NCBI RefSeq assembly: GCF_038397725.1
Contig: NZ_CP151634.1
Span: forward strand, 2,418,001 to 2,482,000
Origin: Microbacterium sp. LWO13-1.2
GTDB taxonomy: Bacteria > Actinomycetota > Actinomycetes > Actinomycetales > Microbacteriaceae
DNA length: 64,000 bases
Reading direction: 5' to 3'
Below, in pieces: positions 50,634-60,476 of this stretch (position 1 is the first letter of the stretch; each line of letters opens with the position of its first letter). A model generated the notes under the pieces. It saw only the letters and a list, made by a program, of their open reading frames with translations, was not told the DNA's origin and did not search any database. A program made the position numbers and the translations under genes.

Positions 50634-51494
50634 GTGACCTCGCCCTCCGTCTTCATCGCCGGCCCCGCTTCGTGGAACTCGATCGTCGTACTCGATCGTC
50701 TGCCGGAACCCGTTCCGCACATGCAGTTCGCCGAGGAGACGTGGGAGACGGTCGGCGGCACGAGTGCCGGGAAGGCATTGAGCCTGACCGCTCTTGGTCG
50801 GTCGAGCCTGCTGTACGCCTTCGCGGGCGTCGACGCTGCCGGTACGCACGTGCGCGAAGCGCTGCAGGCGGCAGGGGTGCCGGTGGAGTGGGGACACAGC
50901 GACATCACCGAACGCCACCTCAACCTGATGACGAGGACGGGCGGACGCGTCTCGCTGTACCTGTCCACTCCATCCGCTCAGACCGGGTCGAACGACGCGG
51001 CGCTGACGCCGATGATGTTGGATTCCGACGCCATCGTGCTCGATCTCGCAGCCGAACCGTTGCGTCTGCTGCCCGCTGCGCGCCAGACCGGGCGACCGAT
51101 CTGGGTCGACGTGCACGACTACGACGGCGAGGCCGAGTACCACCGGCCGTTTCTCGATGCGGCGGATGCCGTGTTCTGCAATGCCGATCGACTGGCCGAT
51201 CCCGTCGGATTCCTGCGCGCCTGCATCGACGGCGGTGCGACGCTCGCGGTGTGCACGCTCGGCGCTGAGGGCGCGGTCGGGGTGGATGTCGAGGGCACTG
51301 TGCATCGCGTCAGCGCCGTCCCGGTGCCGGTCATCGACACGAACGGCGCCGGTGACGCATTCTTCGCCGGTGTCCTGGACGCGCGGCTTTCCGGGTGTTC
51401 GGTGCCGGAGTCGCTCGAGGCGGGGGCGCGATCGGCGTCGGTCGTGCTGGGGAGCCGGCACCTGCACCCGCTCTTGGACCCGATCCTGGGCTGA
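50634..51494 (+). CDS. PfkB/ribokinase-family sugar kinase
   Basis: A protein of 286 residues from a GTG. Motifs are VGGTSAGKALSLTALG near 40-55 and the C-terminal catalytic signature DTNGAGDAFFAGVL with catalytic Asp of GAGD. It phosphorylates a sugar or nucleoside with ATP. The position between nucleoside salvage and a mannitol PTS does not decide the substrate; ribose, a nucleoside or 2-keto-3-deoxygluconate are all possible. Confidence 0.88.
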   Translation: MTSPSVFIAGPASWNSIVVLDRLPEPVPHMQFAEETWETVGGTSAGKALSLTALGRSSLLYAFAGVDAAGTHVREALQAAGVPVEWGHSDITERHLNLMTRTGGRVSLYLSTPSAQTGSNDAALTPMMLDSDAIVLDLAAEPLRLLPAARQTGRPIWVDVHDYDGEAEYHRPFLDAADAVFCNADRLADPVGFLRACIDGGATLAVCTLGAEGAVGVDVEGTVHRVSAVPVPVIDTNGAGDAFFAGVLDARLSGCSVPESLEAGARSASVVLGSRHLHPLLDPILG

Positions 51495-51496
51495 CC

Positions 51497-52786
51497 TCAG
51501 CGCGAGTCCAACCCCCGATTCTCCTGTCGGACCGCGGCACGGTAGGCGTCCTTGTTCACGTAGTGAGCCATCCGATCGAGCCGGAGGTAGCGGTAGCCTC
51601 CGGTGAGGTCGGGCCAGGGCTCTCCGGTGACCCGTTCCCGGAATCGACGGGCTCGGTCCGGCGCCCTCTCCACCGCCGCGAGATAACCGGCCAGGAGATC
51701 GGCCTGTTCGGCGCGGCCCTGCCAACCGATCCCGGACGCCTCGATCATGCCCACGACGTAGAGACCGTTGAATGACGCGGGGAACATGTTCAGGAACAGC
51801 CGAGGCGCAGCCCCCTGCCAATGCAGATGCTCCCGGTCGACGAAGGGGTAATCGAGCCGGTAACCGGTGGCCAGAAGCACCAGATCGTACTCGCCTGTGC
51901 TCCCGTCGCGGAAGTGCACGGTCTTCTCCTCGAGACGGTCGATATCCGGGCGGATGCGCAGATCGCCCTGACCGAGATGATGCAGGACCAGCGTGTTCAC
52001 GATCGGGTGCGACTCGTAGATCCGGTAGTCCGGCTTCGGGAATCCGAACCGCACCGGATCGCCGGTGAATGCCCGGAGTACTCGCGAATCGACTGCCTGC
52101 TTGAGCCGTGCGGGAAGCGGACGGCCCCGATTGAGTGTGTCGCTCGGGCGGCCGAACAGGTAGCGCGGCACGAAGTAGTAGCCGCGGCGCACGCTCATGT
52201 CGACGGACGTCGCGTGGTGCACGGCATCCACGGCGATGTCGCACCCCGAGTTCCCCGCTCCCACCACGAGTACGCGTTTGCCGGTCAGCTGGAGCGCGGA
52301 CGTGTAGTTGCTCGTGTGCATCAGCGCGCCGGAGAAGCGGCCGGGGAACGCGGGAACGCTCGGCTCGGCCAGGGTGCCGTTCGCGAGGATCACGCCGGCG
52401 TACCACCGGGTCTTCGCGCCGTCCGGACCTTCGGCGGTCAGATCCCACCCGTCGTCCCGCGGTTCCAGGCGCGTCACTCGGGTGTCGAATCGGAAGAGCG
52501 GCGTGAGTCCGAAGTGGGAGGCGTAGTCCTGGAAGTAGGTGAGCAGCTCCCGATGGCTCGGATAGTCCGCCGTGCTCGTCATCGGGTACTCGGCGAACTC
52601 GGTCGTCGTGCGGGAGGAGATCAGATGCGCGGATTCGTACATCGTGCTGCGCGGATTCGTGATGTCCCAGAGGCCGCCGACATCATGCGACGCCTCGTAG
52701 CCATCGACCTCGATGCCCTGCTTCTGCAGCGCCCTGGCCGCGGCGAGTCCCGAGGGCCCGGCACCGATGACGGCGTATCTGTTCAT
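51497..52786 (-). CDS. Flavin-containing monooxygenase
   Basis: A protein of 429 residues; the ATG at 52786 has GGGGAG upstream. FAD motif AVIGAGPSGLAAARAL at 6-21, the FMO signature FSGALMHTSNY near 160, NADPH motif VVGAGNSGCDIAVDA near 180 and the ATGY motif (LLATGYRLDYPF). It oxygenates N or S atoms of small molecules (or acts as a Baeyer-Villiger enzyme) using NADPH and O2. It is a single gene, convergent with the PfkB kinase; the substrate is unknown. Confidence 0.93.
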   Translation of the reverse strand: MNRYAVIGAGPSGLAAARALQKQGIEVDGYEASHDVGGLWDITNPRSTMYESAHLISSRTTTEFAEYPMTSTADYPSHRELLTYFQDYASHFGLTPLFRFDTRVTRLEPRDDGWDLTAEGPDGAKTRWYAGVILANGTLAEPSVPAFPGRFSGALMHTSNYTSALQLTGKRVLVVGAGNSGCDIAVDAVHHATSVDMSVRRGYYFVPRYLFGRPSDTLNRGRPLPARLKQAVDSRVLRAFTGDPVRFGFPKPDYRIYESHPIVNTLVLHHLGQGDLRIRPDIDRLEEKTVHFRDGSTGEYDLVLLATGYRLDYPFVDREHLHWQGAAPRLFLNMFPASFNGLYVVGMIEASGIGWQGRAEQADLLAGYLAAVERAPDRARRFRERVTGEPWPDLTGGYRYLRLDRMAHYVNKDAYRAAVRQENRGLDSR

Positions 52787-52877
52787 ACCGCTCCCCGCAC
52801 GACGCTGTGCTCGACCTCGAAATGCTCGATCGTGCTTGTGACCGATGCTAGCGGCAGCCGCACCGGGGCGCGGGCGC

Positions 52878-54032
52878 TCAGGAGCGGAGAACCTCCTGGC
52901 GCGCGGCGACGGCGTCCCGGATCGAGGGGAACAGCGGATGCTCCGGATCGAGTCCGGTGACATCGGTCACGAACCCGATCGCATCGAGCGACCGCAACTT
53001 CTGCTGAAGTTCCATGGACTGCTCATCCTGGGCGTCGTCGAAGTCGAGTGCCGCGGCCACCGCCGCCACCAGCGCGACGGTCGGGAGTTCGCGCTCCGCC
53101 GCCATCGATGCGGGACCGATGAACCGCTCGTGACGCGACAGCTTGCGCAGCGGCTGGCGGCCGACCCGCTGCACGGTGTCGACGAGCGCCGGATTGCGGA
53201 ACCGGTCGAGGATCTTCGTCCGATATCCAGCAAGTTCGGCCGGATCCAGTCCGTGTTCGGCGACGAGCACCGCCGAGGTCTCCTCCAGCGCGGCCGACAC
53301 CTGAGCGGCGATCTGCGGGTCGGCGAGAGCATCTGAGATCCGCTCGATTCCGGCTCGAGCGCCGAAATAGGCGGTGGCGGCATGCCCGGTGTTCACGGTG
53401 AACAGCTTGCGTTCGATGAACGGTCCGAGCTCATCGACGAAATGCGCCCCAGGGATGCTCGGCAGCGCTCCGGCGAACGGTGCGGACTCGATCGCCCATT
53501 CGAAGTACGGCTCGACGGTGACGTCCACGCCGGAACCGGCCGGCTGCGCCGGCACGATCCGGTCGACCGCCGTGTTCGCGAACACCGCGCGGGCGAGGAG
53601 CGCCGGCGCCTCCGCTCCCGCCGCCTTCTCGATCTCGGCACGCAGCGTGTCAGTGGCGCCGATCGCGTTCTCGCACGCCATCACCTGCAGCGGCGCGGAG
53701 TCGGGGGAGCGCTTCGCGAGTCCGGCGACGATCGCCGGTGCCACGAAGCGCAGCACGGTCGGGCCGACCGCGGTGGTGACGACGTCCGCCGTGGCGATCT
53801 CCTCGACTGTCGCGTCCGGGTGCACCCGGCTGTTCACCGCACGGAACCCGGTGACGACATGATCGACCCCACCGGGTCCCGCCTCGTGCACGGTATAGCT
53901 GTCGACGTCGTTGATCGCGTCGACCAGGGCGTCGGCGACGTCGGAGAAGACGACCTCGTACCCGCCTTCGTGCAGCAGCAGGCCGACGAACCCACGGCCG
54001 ATGTTGCCCGCACCGAAGTGGACCGCCTTCAT
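52878..54032 (-). CDS. mtlD: Mannitol-1-phosphate 5-dehydrogenase
   Basis: A protein of 384 residues. NAD motif [26 protein letters not shown], the polyol-dehydrogenase catalytic region [16 protein letters not shown] with Lys and His, and C-terminal helices. It oxidises mannitol-1-phosphate from the PTS to fructose-6-phosphate. Its ATG shares one base with the EIIA stop. It is the last gene of the mannitol operon (EIIB-HPr, EI, EIICB, EIIA, MtlD). Confidence 0.96.
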   Translation of the reverse strand: MKAVHFGAGNIGRGFVGLLLHEGGYEVVFSDVADALVDAINDVDSYTVHEAGPGGVDHVVTGFRAVNSRVHPDATVEEIATADVVTTAVGPTVLRFVAPAIVAGLAKRSPDSAPLQVMACENAIGATDTLRAEIEKAAGAEAPALLARAVFANTAVDRIVPAQPAGSGVDVTVEPYFEWAIESAPFAGALPSIPGAHFVDELGPFIERKLFTVNTGHAATAYFGARAGIERISDALADPQIAAQVSAALEETSAVLVAEHGLDPAELAGYRTKILDRFRNPALVDTVQRVGRQPLRKLSRHERFIGPASMAAERELPTVALVAAVAAALDFDDAQDEQSMELQQKLRSLDAIGFVTDVTGLDPEHPLFPSIRDAVAARQEVLRS

Positions 54033-54463
54033 CACCCGTTCACATCCGCGAGCAGAGCATGGAGCTCCTCGGGAGTCTGCGCCGCGGCGAGCTTGGCGAC
54101 CTCGTCATCGTCGGAGAAGATGATCGCGATCTGGGACAGGATCTCCAGATGTTCGTCGCCGCGCCCGGCGATGCCGATGACGAACGTCACCGGATCGCCG
54201 GCCCAGTCGACGCCGCCGTCGTAGCGCACGACGGACAGTGCCGACGCAAGGATCAGTTCCTTGGTCTCGTTGGTGCCGTGCGGGATGGCGAGTCCGTTGC
54301 CCATATACGTGGAGACGGTGTCTTCGCGCTGACGCATCGCGTCGACATACGCCGGCGCCACAGCACCCGCTGAGACGAGGATGTCGGTCGCCTCCTGGAG
54401 GGCGGCCTCCTGCGTGGCGCCTCCCGTGTGGATACGGATCTGATCGATGGTGAGAACGCTCAT
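54032..54463 (-). CDS. mtlF: PTS mannitol EIIA component
   Basis: A protein of 143 residues. Phosphorylated His62 lies in AIPHGTNE; the fold is PTS_EIIA type 2 ([20 protein letters not shown]). GAGGA precedes two consecutive ATGs; 54463 is used, and 54466 is equally possible. It passes phosphate from HPr to the EIIB domain of the next-upstream permease, with which its start overlaps. Confidence 0.93.
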   Translation of the reverse strand: MSVLTIDQIRIHTGGATQEAALQEATDILVSAGAVAPAYVDAMRQREDTVSTYMGNGLAIPHGTNETKELILASALSVVRYDGGVDWAGDPVTFVIGIAGRGDEHLEILSQIAIIFSDDDEVAKLAAAQTPEELHALLADVNG

Positions 54464-56094
54464 CATGCTTCCTCTCGCTGTCGGCGGACCATTTCGACGA
54501 CCTCTTCGTATTGCGGGGCATTCATGAAGTTGTCGACCGAGACGTGGGTCGAGTTCGGCGACTGGGCCTTGGCGCGATCGGTCAGCTGCTGCTGGGTGAT
54601 CACCACATCGGCGGTGCCGTCCAGATTCGCGATCGCCTGGTTCGTGACCGTGACGCCCTCGACGCCCGCCTTCTTGAACTTGTTGCGCAGCACGCTCGCG
54701 CCCATCGCGGAGGACCCCATGCCCGCATCGCAGGCGAACACGATGTGCGAGATCGAAGCGGTGGCCGTCGTGATGGGTGCCCCGGTCGCGGCTGCTGCGG
54801 GAGCAGCGGATGCCGCGGAGCCGCGCAGCGCGTCCATCGCCGCCGACGACTTGCCCTTGTTCGCTTCGGTCTGCGCGATCGCGGCGCCGAAGGTGTCGCC
54901 CTCGGCAGCGAGGTCGCGTCTGCGAGAGCCCCGCAGGATCACGGCGGTGATCAGGAACGTCACAGTGGCGGCGATGGCGACAGACAGGTAGACGACCACG
55001 AGGTTGCCGACGCCGGGACCGACGGCGGCCGCCGTCACGGCGATGATGCTTCCCGGTGCGGCGGGGAACGCCAGGCCGCCTCCGAGGAGCATGTTCGTGG
55101 TGACACCCGACGCTCCGCCGGCGATCAGTGCGAGGATCGTGGTCGGCTTGCTCAGCGCATACGGGAAATAGATCTCGTGGATGCCGCCGAAGAACTGGAT
55201 GATCGCCGCTCCCGGTGCCGAGGCCTTGGCCACGCCCACTCCGAAGAACGTGAAGGCGAGCAGCAGGCCGAGTCCGGGGCCGGGGTTCGCCTCGATGAGG
55301 AAGAGGATCGACTTGCCGGTCTCCGTGGCCTGCTCGATGCCCAGGGGCGTGAAGACGCCGTGGTTGATGGCGTTGTTCAGGAACAGCACCTTCGCCGGTT
55401 CGACGATGATCGACACCAGCGGCAGCAGCTGCAGCGTGACCAGCCAATCGACCGCTGCACCGAGAACGGCGCTGATGCCGAGCATCACCGGGCCGAAGGC
55501 GAAGAAGCCGACGATCGCCAGGATCATACCGAGGATTCCGGCGGAGAAGTTGTTCACGAGCATCTCGAAGCCGGGGCGGATCCGTCCGTCCCAGAGCCGA
55601 TCCATCTGCTTCGTGATCCATGCCGCGAGCGGTCCCATGATCATGGCACCGAGGAACATGGGGATGTTCGTTCCGACGATCACACCCATCGTCGCGATGG
55701 TGGCGACGACGCCGCCCCGTTCGCCGTAGACCATGCGACCGGCGGTGTTGGCGATCAGGAGCGGCAGCAGGTAGGTGACCATCGGGCCGACCAGTCCGAC
55801 GTACGCGAAGAAGTTGCCCCCATCGCCCTCGGCCACGGCCGTCATGGCGCCCTGCCAGCCGATGGTGGCGGAGTCGCCGCCGCCGCCGATGATCTCGGCG
55901 ATCGGGGCCCAGTGCCAGCCGAAGGGACTGTTCGCACCGAAGAATCCGGCGGGGATGAACAGCATGGTGATGAAGCCCCAGGCGATGAACGCCGCGATGT
56001 TGGGCATGATCATGCCGGACAGGAACGTGCCGAAGCGCTGCACTCCCGTTCGGAGGCCACTCGCTCTGGTGGCGGTTGCTGACGTCGTCGTCAT
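54463..56094 (-). CDS. mtlA: PTS mannitol EIICB component
   Basis: A protein of 543 residues. The EIIC membrane domain (~1-380) has IAAFIAWGFITMLFIPAGFF and the conserved FFGGIHEIYFPYAL. An Ala-rich linker (~400-440) leads to an EIIB domain with phosphocysteine Cys455 in FACDAGMGSSAMG. The EIIA domain of enterobacterial MtlA is absent and supplied by the separate 54032 gene. It imports and phosphorylates mannitol. The ATG overlaps the ptsI stop (ATGA). Confidence 0.96.
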   Translation of the reverse strand: MTTTSATATRASGLRTGVQRFGTFLSGMIMPNIAAFIAWGFITMLFIPAGFFGANSPFGWHWAPIAEIIGGGGDSATIGWQGAMTAVAEGDGGNFFAYVGLVGPMVTYLLPLLIANTAGRMVYGERGGVVATIATMGVIVGTNIPMFLGAMIMGPLAAWITKQMDRLWDGRIRPGFEMLVNNFSAGILGMILAIVGFFAFGPVMLGISAVLGAAVDWLVTLQLLPLVSIIVEPAKVLFLNNAINHGVFTPLGIEQATETGKSILFLIEANPGPGLGLLLAFTFFGVGVAKASAPGAAIIQFFGGIHEIYFPYALSKPTTILALIAGGASGVTTNMLLGGGLAFPAAPGSIIAVTAAAVGPGVGNLVVVYLSVAIAATVTFLITAVILRGSRRRDLAAEGDTFGAAIAQTEANKGKSSAAMDALRGSAASAAPAAAATGAPITTATASISHIVFACDAGMGSSAMGASVLRNKFKKAGVEGVTVTNQAIANLDGTADVVITQQQLTDRAKAQSPNSTHVSVDNFMNAPQYEEVVEMVRRQREEA

Positions 56095-57788
56095 GATGTC
56101 GTCTCTTTCTCGTGTGAGTTCGGGTGGGAAGGGAGGGCAGTCGCAGCCGCGGCCACGGCGTTGCGGGCGCCGGCGGCGTCATCTGCGGCCAGAGCGATCT
56201 CGGCGAGACTCCTGGCCTCGTCGAGGGTGCGTGTGGAAAGCACCTGGCGGACGTCCGCCAGCGCCGAGGGAGCCATCGACAGGCTCGTGGCGCCGAGCCC
56301 GATGAGGACGACGGCGAGCAGCGGATCGGCAGCCGCCTCGCCGCAGATGCCGACCGGTTTGCCGGCGCGGGCACCGGCATCACCGACTTCACGGACGAGC
56401 CGGAGCACTGCGGGGTGCCAGGGGTCCTGGAAGCCGGCCACGGAGCCGAGCATCCGATCGGCGGCCATCGTGTACTGCGTCAGATCGTTGGTGCCGATCG
56501 AAGCGAAGTCCGCATGGGCGAGTACGCGATCGGCGAGCAGAGCGCTCGCGGGGACCTCGACCATGACGCCGGCCGTCTTCAGCCCGTATTCACGGGCGAG
56601 CGTCGTGAAGTACTCGGTCTCCTCGACGGTGGTCACCATCGGAGCCATCACCCACAGATCGGCGTCGGTCAGCGCGTCGGCCTCGGCGAGAGCCGTGAGC
56701 TGTTCGCGCAGGATGTCTTCACTCGCGCGCAGGGCGCGAAGTCCGCGCAGGCCGAGGGCGGGGTTCTCCTCGTGCGCGTCGTTGAGGAATGCCAGCGGCT
56801 TGTCGGCGCCGGCATCCAGCATCCGCACGACGACCTTCTTGCCGGGGAAAGCGGCCAGGAGCTCGCGATAGGACCCCCGCTGCTGTTCGATCGTCGGTGC
56901 CTGCGAGGCGGACAGGAACAGGAACTCGGTGCGGAACAGTCCGACGCCCTCGGCCCCGCGGGCGACGGCGTCCGCCGCATCGGCCGGCTTGCCGAGATTC
57001 GCGAGCAGGGCGACCGGCGTGCCGTCGGCCAGCATGCCGGGAGTGGGGGGCAGCGTCTCGGCAGATGCTCGTTCACTGGCCCGCTCGGCGGCGCGAGCCC
57101 GCTCCGCATCGGTCGGATCGACGGTGACCACCCCGGCAGCAGCATCCACGATCACGACGCTCCCCGTCTGCAGGTGCGCGGCGTCCGCAGCGCCGACGAT
57201 CGCGACGATGCCCTTCTCCCGCGCCAGGATCGCGGTGTGCGAGGTCGGGCCCCCGTCGGAGGTCACCAGAGCGAGAACCTGATCCAGCTTCAGGAGGGCG
57301 GTGTCGGCGGGCGCCAGGTCACGGGCGACCAGGACGAAGGGATGTCCGGGATCGGGGACACCGGGAGCTGCGACACCGCGCAGATGGGCGAGCACCCGCT
57401 GTGCGATGTCGTCGAGGTCGGCGGCGCGCTCACCGAGGTAGCCGCCGACGGCCTCGAGGGTGGCTCGGAAGCCGGCAAAGGCGTCGTGCACAGCCCACTC
57501 CGCGGTCGCCCCCGCATCGATCCGGCTGTCGACCTCGTCCTGGAGTGTGGGGTCCTCGGCGATCATCGCCTGAGCCTCGAGCACCTCCTGGGCGGAGCCG
57601 CCTGCCGTCTCGCCGCGCTCGTTGAGTTCTCGTGCGACGATCGCGACGGCATCCCTCGCTCGCGCACGCTCCGATTCCGCACCGACGCCGCTCGGCACGT
57701 TCTCCGGTGCGGCCAGGGCCTCCGCCATCCGCACCACCGGACCCTGCGCGACGCCCAGACCGATTCCGACCCCGCGGAGCTCGCTCAT
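56091..57788 (-). CDS. ptsI: PTS Enzyme I
   Basis: A protein of 565 residues. The active-site His ~184 is in TSDGGPTSHTAILARE. PEP-binding motifs are GVGLFRTEFLFL, VVRMLDAGADKPL and FASIGTNDLTQY, with the catalytic Cys in GICGEAAADP. It starts the phosphate chain from PEP to HPr. Here it is encoded inside the mannitol operon, coupled by ATGA on both sides, suggesting that mannitol (or fructose-like) PTS sugars are the main use. Confidence 0.97.
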   Translation of the reverse strand: MSELRGVGIGLGVAQGPVVRMAEALAAPENVPSGVGAESERARARDAVAIVARELNERGETAGGSAQEVLEAQAMIAEDPTLQDEVDSRIDAGATAEWAVHDAFAGFRATLEAVGGYLGERAADLDDIAQRVLAHLRGVAAPGVPDPGHPFVLVARDLAPADTALLKLDQVLALVTSDGGPTSHTAILAREKGIVAIVGAADAAHLQTGSVVIVDAAAGVVTVDPTDAERARAAERASERASAETLPPTPGMLADGTPVALLANLGKPADAADAVARGAEGVGLFRTEFLFLSASQAPTIEQQRGSYRELLAAFPGKKVVVRMLDAGADKPLAFLNDAHEENPALGLRGLRALRASEDILREQLTALAEADALTDADLWVMAPMVTTVEETEYFTTLAREYGLKTAGVMVEVPASALLADRVLAHADFASIGTNDLTQYTMAADRMLGSVAGFQDPWHPAVLRLVREVGDAGARAGKPVGICGEAAADPLLAVVLIGLGATSLSMAPSALADVRQVLSTRTLDEARSLAEIALAADDAAGARNAVAAAATALPSHPNSHEKETTS

Positions 57789-58381
57789 TCGGCAGCGGCC
57801 TGGTCGTGGTCCGTCGTGAGAAGCTCGGTCAGGATGTCCAGCACGCCTTCCGCGCCGTCGCCATCCGCCGTCAGGGTGACGTAGTCGCCGTGTTCGACGG
57901 CCAGGGAGATCACGCCGAGGATGCTGGCGGCGTTGACGGCCTTCCCCGAGTCCTTCGCGATCGTCACGGGAATCCCCGCGTCCTTGGCGGCCTGCGCGAA
58001 GAGCTTCGCGGGGCGGGCGTGCAGCCCATGTGAGGAGCCGATCCTGACGGTGCGTACAGCGGTCATGGTTGTTCCTTTCGTGGTGTGCCTGGCAGCGGCG
58101 ATGGCCGCCTGGGCGAGTGCGAGTGTGCGCACGCCGTCGCGATCGGCGAAGACATCGGCGGGAAGGAGGACGACCGGTGCCTGAGCGCGGTTGCGAACTG
58201 CGGACAGACGGTCGGCGAGGTGAGGCCCGACGAGGACGAGGTCGTGGCCGCCGGGGGCAACGGTGTGCTCCATGCCCGCGGACGCGTCCCAATCGAGACC
58301 CGCCGCGACTGCGGCCCTTCGGAGTCGCTGAGCGACGAACGTGCTCGACGCGCCGGCGCCGCACACCACGAGGATCTTCAT
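57785..58381 (-). CDS. PTS EIIB-like domain fused in frame to HPr
   Basis: One continuous frame of 198 residues without a stop. Residues 1-~100 are an EIIB of the lactose/cellobiose or galactitol fold: KILVVCGAGASSTFVAQRL with phosphocysteine Cys7. Residues 106-198 are a complete HPr: GLHARPAKLF with His121 and the Ser-46-type region SGKAVNAASILGVISL. The upstream ATG has AAGGTGG before it. The HPr part also has its own AAAGGA and ATG (58066), so both a fusion and a free HPr could be made. It leads the mannitol operon and overlaps ptsI (ATGA). No EIIC matching this EIIB is nearby. Confidence 0.82.
   Translation of the reverse strand: MKILVVCGAGASSTFVAQRLRRAAVAAGLDWDASAGMEHTVAPGGHDLVLVGPHLADRLSAVRNRAQAPVVLLPADVFADRDGVRTLALAQAAIAAARHTTKGTTMTAVRTVRIGSSHGLHARPAKLFAQAAKDAGIPVTIAKDSGKAVNAASILGVISLAVEHGDYVTLTADGDGAEGVLDILTELLTTDHDQAAAE
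58064..58080 (-). promoter_or_regulatory. Internal ribosome site and start for free HPr
   Basis: On the minus strand AAAGGA is followed by 6 nt and an ATG at 58066, in frame within the EIIB-HPr gene. Initiation here would yield a 93-residue HPr with His16. Confidence 0.6.
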
Positions 58382-58548
58382 CGATGCCACCTTCCTGAGA
58401 ACAGTCTGGGAAACGAGGCCGATGGTGCGCCAACAGGTTCCTTTCCGCCCCTGCGGAACCCCGCCTCCGCCCCGGGGGCTGCGGCTTGCTGTCATCATGG
58501 AGGCACGTCAGGACAGTGCGGTCAGCACGTGAGGGAAGAGGAGGGACG

Positions 58549-60471
58549 ATGTCGCGGCAGCGCCAGGACCTGCTCCTGACCTCGCTGCTGCGCCAGGAGA
58601 CCTGGTCGACGGCCGGAAGCCTCGCCGATCTGATGGGCGTCACTCCGCGCAGCATCCGCTCTTACGTCTCGGCGCTGAACGGCCGTACCCGCGACGCGGA
58701 CGCTGTCGAATCCGGCCCTGCCGGATATCGCGCAGGTCCCGGTGCGCTGGACGCTCTGCGCAGCCGTCAGGCACGGGAATCCGCGCCTCGGGACCGGATG
58801 CATGCACTGGTGCGCACGCTGCTCGATCTGCCGGCTGGCATCGACGTCTTCGAAACGGCCGAAGAGCTCCATGTCAGTGAGGCGACGCTCGAGGCGGACC
58901 TCGCGAGGGTGCGCGGCCTGCTCGACGGCACCGACCTCACCCTGGAGCGCGATCGGGAGACCGTGCGGCTGCGTGGCAACGAGGCGGCCCAGCGGCGCCT
59001 GCTCAGCAGGCTTGCACACGATGAGATGGATGCCGCGTCATTCCATCCCGAGACGTTCCGCCGGGCTCTGGCAGGGAATGCCGTCGCCGCGCATGCGGTC
59101 GGACCGTTCAAATCCGCGTTGGTGCGTGAACTGGGCGAACTCGGCTACTACGTGAACGAGCTCGCGATCTCGGACGTGCTGCTGCACATCGCGATCGCTG
59201 CGGACAGGGTCGCCGCCGGGCACGCGCTCGAAGCAGGCCCCACCAGCGTCAGGCAGGAGATCCCGAGGGTCGGCGCGGTCATCGCTCGCCTCGCAGGCGA
59301 GCACTTCGGCGTCGCGCTGGGGGAGGGCGACAGCGATCACCTGGCCTCGCTCGTGCTCACGCGCATCGTGGCCCCCGGGGAGGATGCGACGCGCGAAGTC
59401 GCCCGCAGCGGAGTGGATCCGGCTGTGGAGGCCGCTGTGCGGGCGGAGATCATGCGGGCGGCAGAGGACTATCAGGTGGACCTCGTCGATGAAGCCTTCG
59501 TGCTGCGACTCGCCCTGCACGTGCAGAACCTGCTGCGACGCGCGGAGGAGAGCGCGTTGACGCGCAACCCGCTCACGCGATCGCTCAAGACGTCGTATCC
59601 GATGATCTTCGAGGTCGCCGTCTCGATCGCCAGCGGTCTGCACGACCGGCTCGGCACGCCGATTCACGACGATGAGATCGCCTACGTCGCCATGCACGTC
59701 GGCGGGCGGCTGGAACGGAGCCGGAAGGGCGAGTCGATTCTCACGGCGACGATCGTCTGCCCCGGGTATCACGAGCTTCAGGAGCTGCTGCGCTCGAGCG
59801 TCGACCGCTCGCTGGGGTCGGCCATCGAGGTCACGAGCGTGGTGACGAACGTGGACCCGGACTGGTCGGCGCTCGGCACGGACCTCGTGCTCAGCACGAT
59901 CGAGCCGGGACTCGCCGCCGATCGCTTCGTGCGCATCCAGCCCTTCCTGAGCGACGCGGACGTCGATCGCATCCAGCAGGCGGCCGGCCGCGTGCGGAGA
60001 GGACGCCGGCTGACGAGACTTCGCGGCGAACTCGCCCGGTACTTCCACGCCGACGCATACGTCTATCCGCTTCCCGATGACGGCGAGGAGGCGATCATCC
60101 GCCGACTCGGCGGCCTCTTGATCGAGGCCGGACTGATCGGTGACGACTACGTCGAGAACACGATCCTGCGGGAGCAGATGTCATCGACCGCGTTCACCGA
60201 CGCGCTCGCGGTGCCGCACGCCCTGCAGATGACGGCGACGAGGACGGCGATCGCGATCGGAGTCGCCGAGGGCTCAGTCGCGTGGGGAGAGGGACGCGTG
60301 CGCGTGGTCGCGCTCGCCGCGTTCAGCGAAGACGATCGCGCCGCATTCCAGACCGTGTTCGAGCAGCTCGTCGAGGTCTTCAGCGAACAGGAGAGCGTGC
60401 AGCGCATCGTGCGTCGAGGCACGAGCTTCGAGTCGTTCCTCGACGAGCTCGTCGCCGTGATCGACGGCTGA
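58549..60471 (+). CDS. mtlR: PRD-domain transcriptional activator (MtlR/BglG type)
   Basis: A protein of 640 residues; GAGGAGGGACG precedes the ATG. An N-terminal HTH (~5-60, SLADLMGVTPRSIRSYVSAL) and a second HTH (~100-140) lead to two PRDs (HDDEIAYVAMHVGGRLE with a regulatory His), an EIIB-like segment and a C-terminal EIIA-like domain with AVPHALQ. Phosphorylation by HPr and EII components tunes such proteins to PTS flux and carbon supply. It is divergent from the mannitol PTS operon, its expected target. The symbol is by role. Confidence 0.88.
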   Translation: MSRQRQDLLLTSLLRQETWSTAGSLADLMGVTPRSIRSYVSALNGRTRDADAVESGPAGYRAGPGALDALRSRQARESAPRDRMHALVRTLLDLPAGIDVFETAEELHVSEATLEADLARVRGLLDGTDLTLERDRETVRLRGNEAAQRRLLSRLAHDEMDAASFHPETFRRALAGNAVAAHAVGPFKSALVRELGELGYYVNELAISDVLLHIAIAADRVAAGHALEAGPTSVRQEIPRVGAVIARLAGEHFGVALGEGDSDHLASLVLTRIVAPGEDATREVARSGVDPAVEAAVRAEIMRAAEDYQVDLVDEAFVLRLALHVQNLLRRAEESALTRNPLTRSLKTSYPMIFEVAVSIASGLHDRLGTPIHDDEIAYVAMHVGGRLERSRKGESILTATIVCPGYHELQELLRSSVDRSLGSAIEVTSVVTNVDPDWSALGTDLVLSTIEPGLAADRFVRIQPFLSDADVDRIQQAAGRVRRGRRLTRLRGELARYFHADAYVYPLPDDGEEAIIRRLGGLLIEAGLIGDDYVENTILREQMSSTAFTDALAVPHALQMTATRTAIAIGVAEGSVAWGEGRVRVVALAAFSEDDRAAFQTVFEQLVEVFSEQESVQRIVRRGTSFESFLDELVAVIDG

Positions 60472-60476
60472 GCCGA

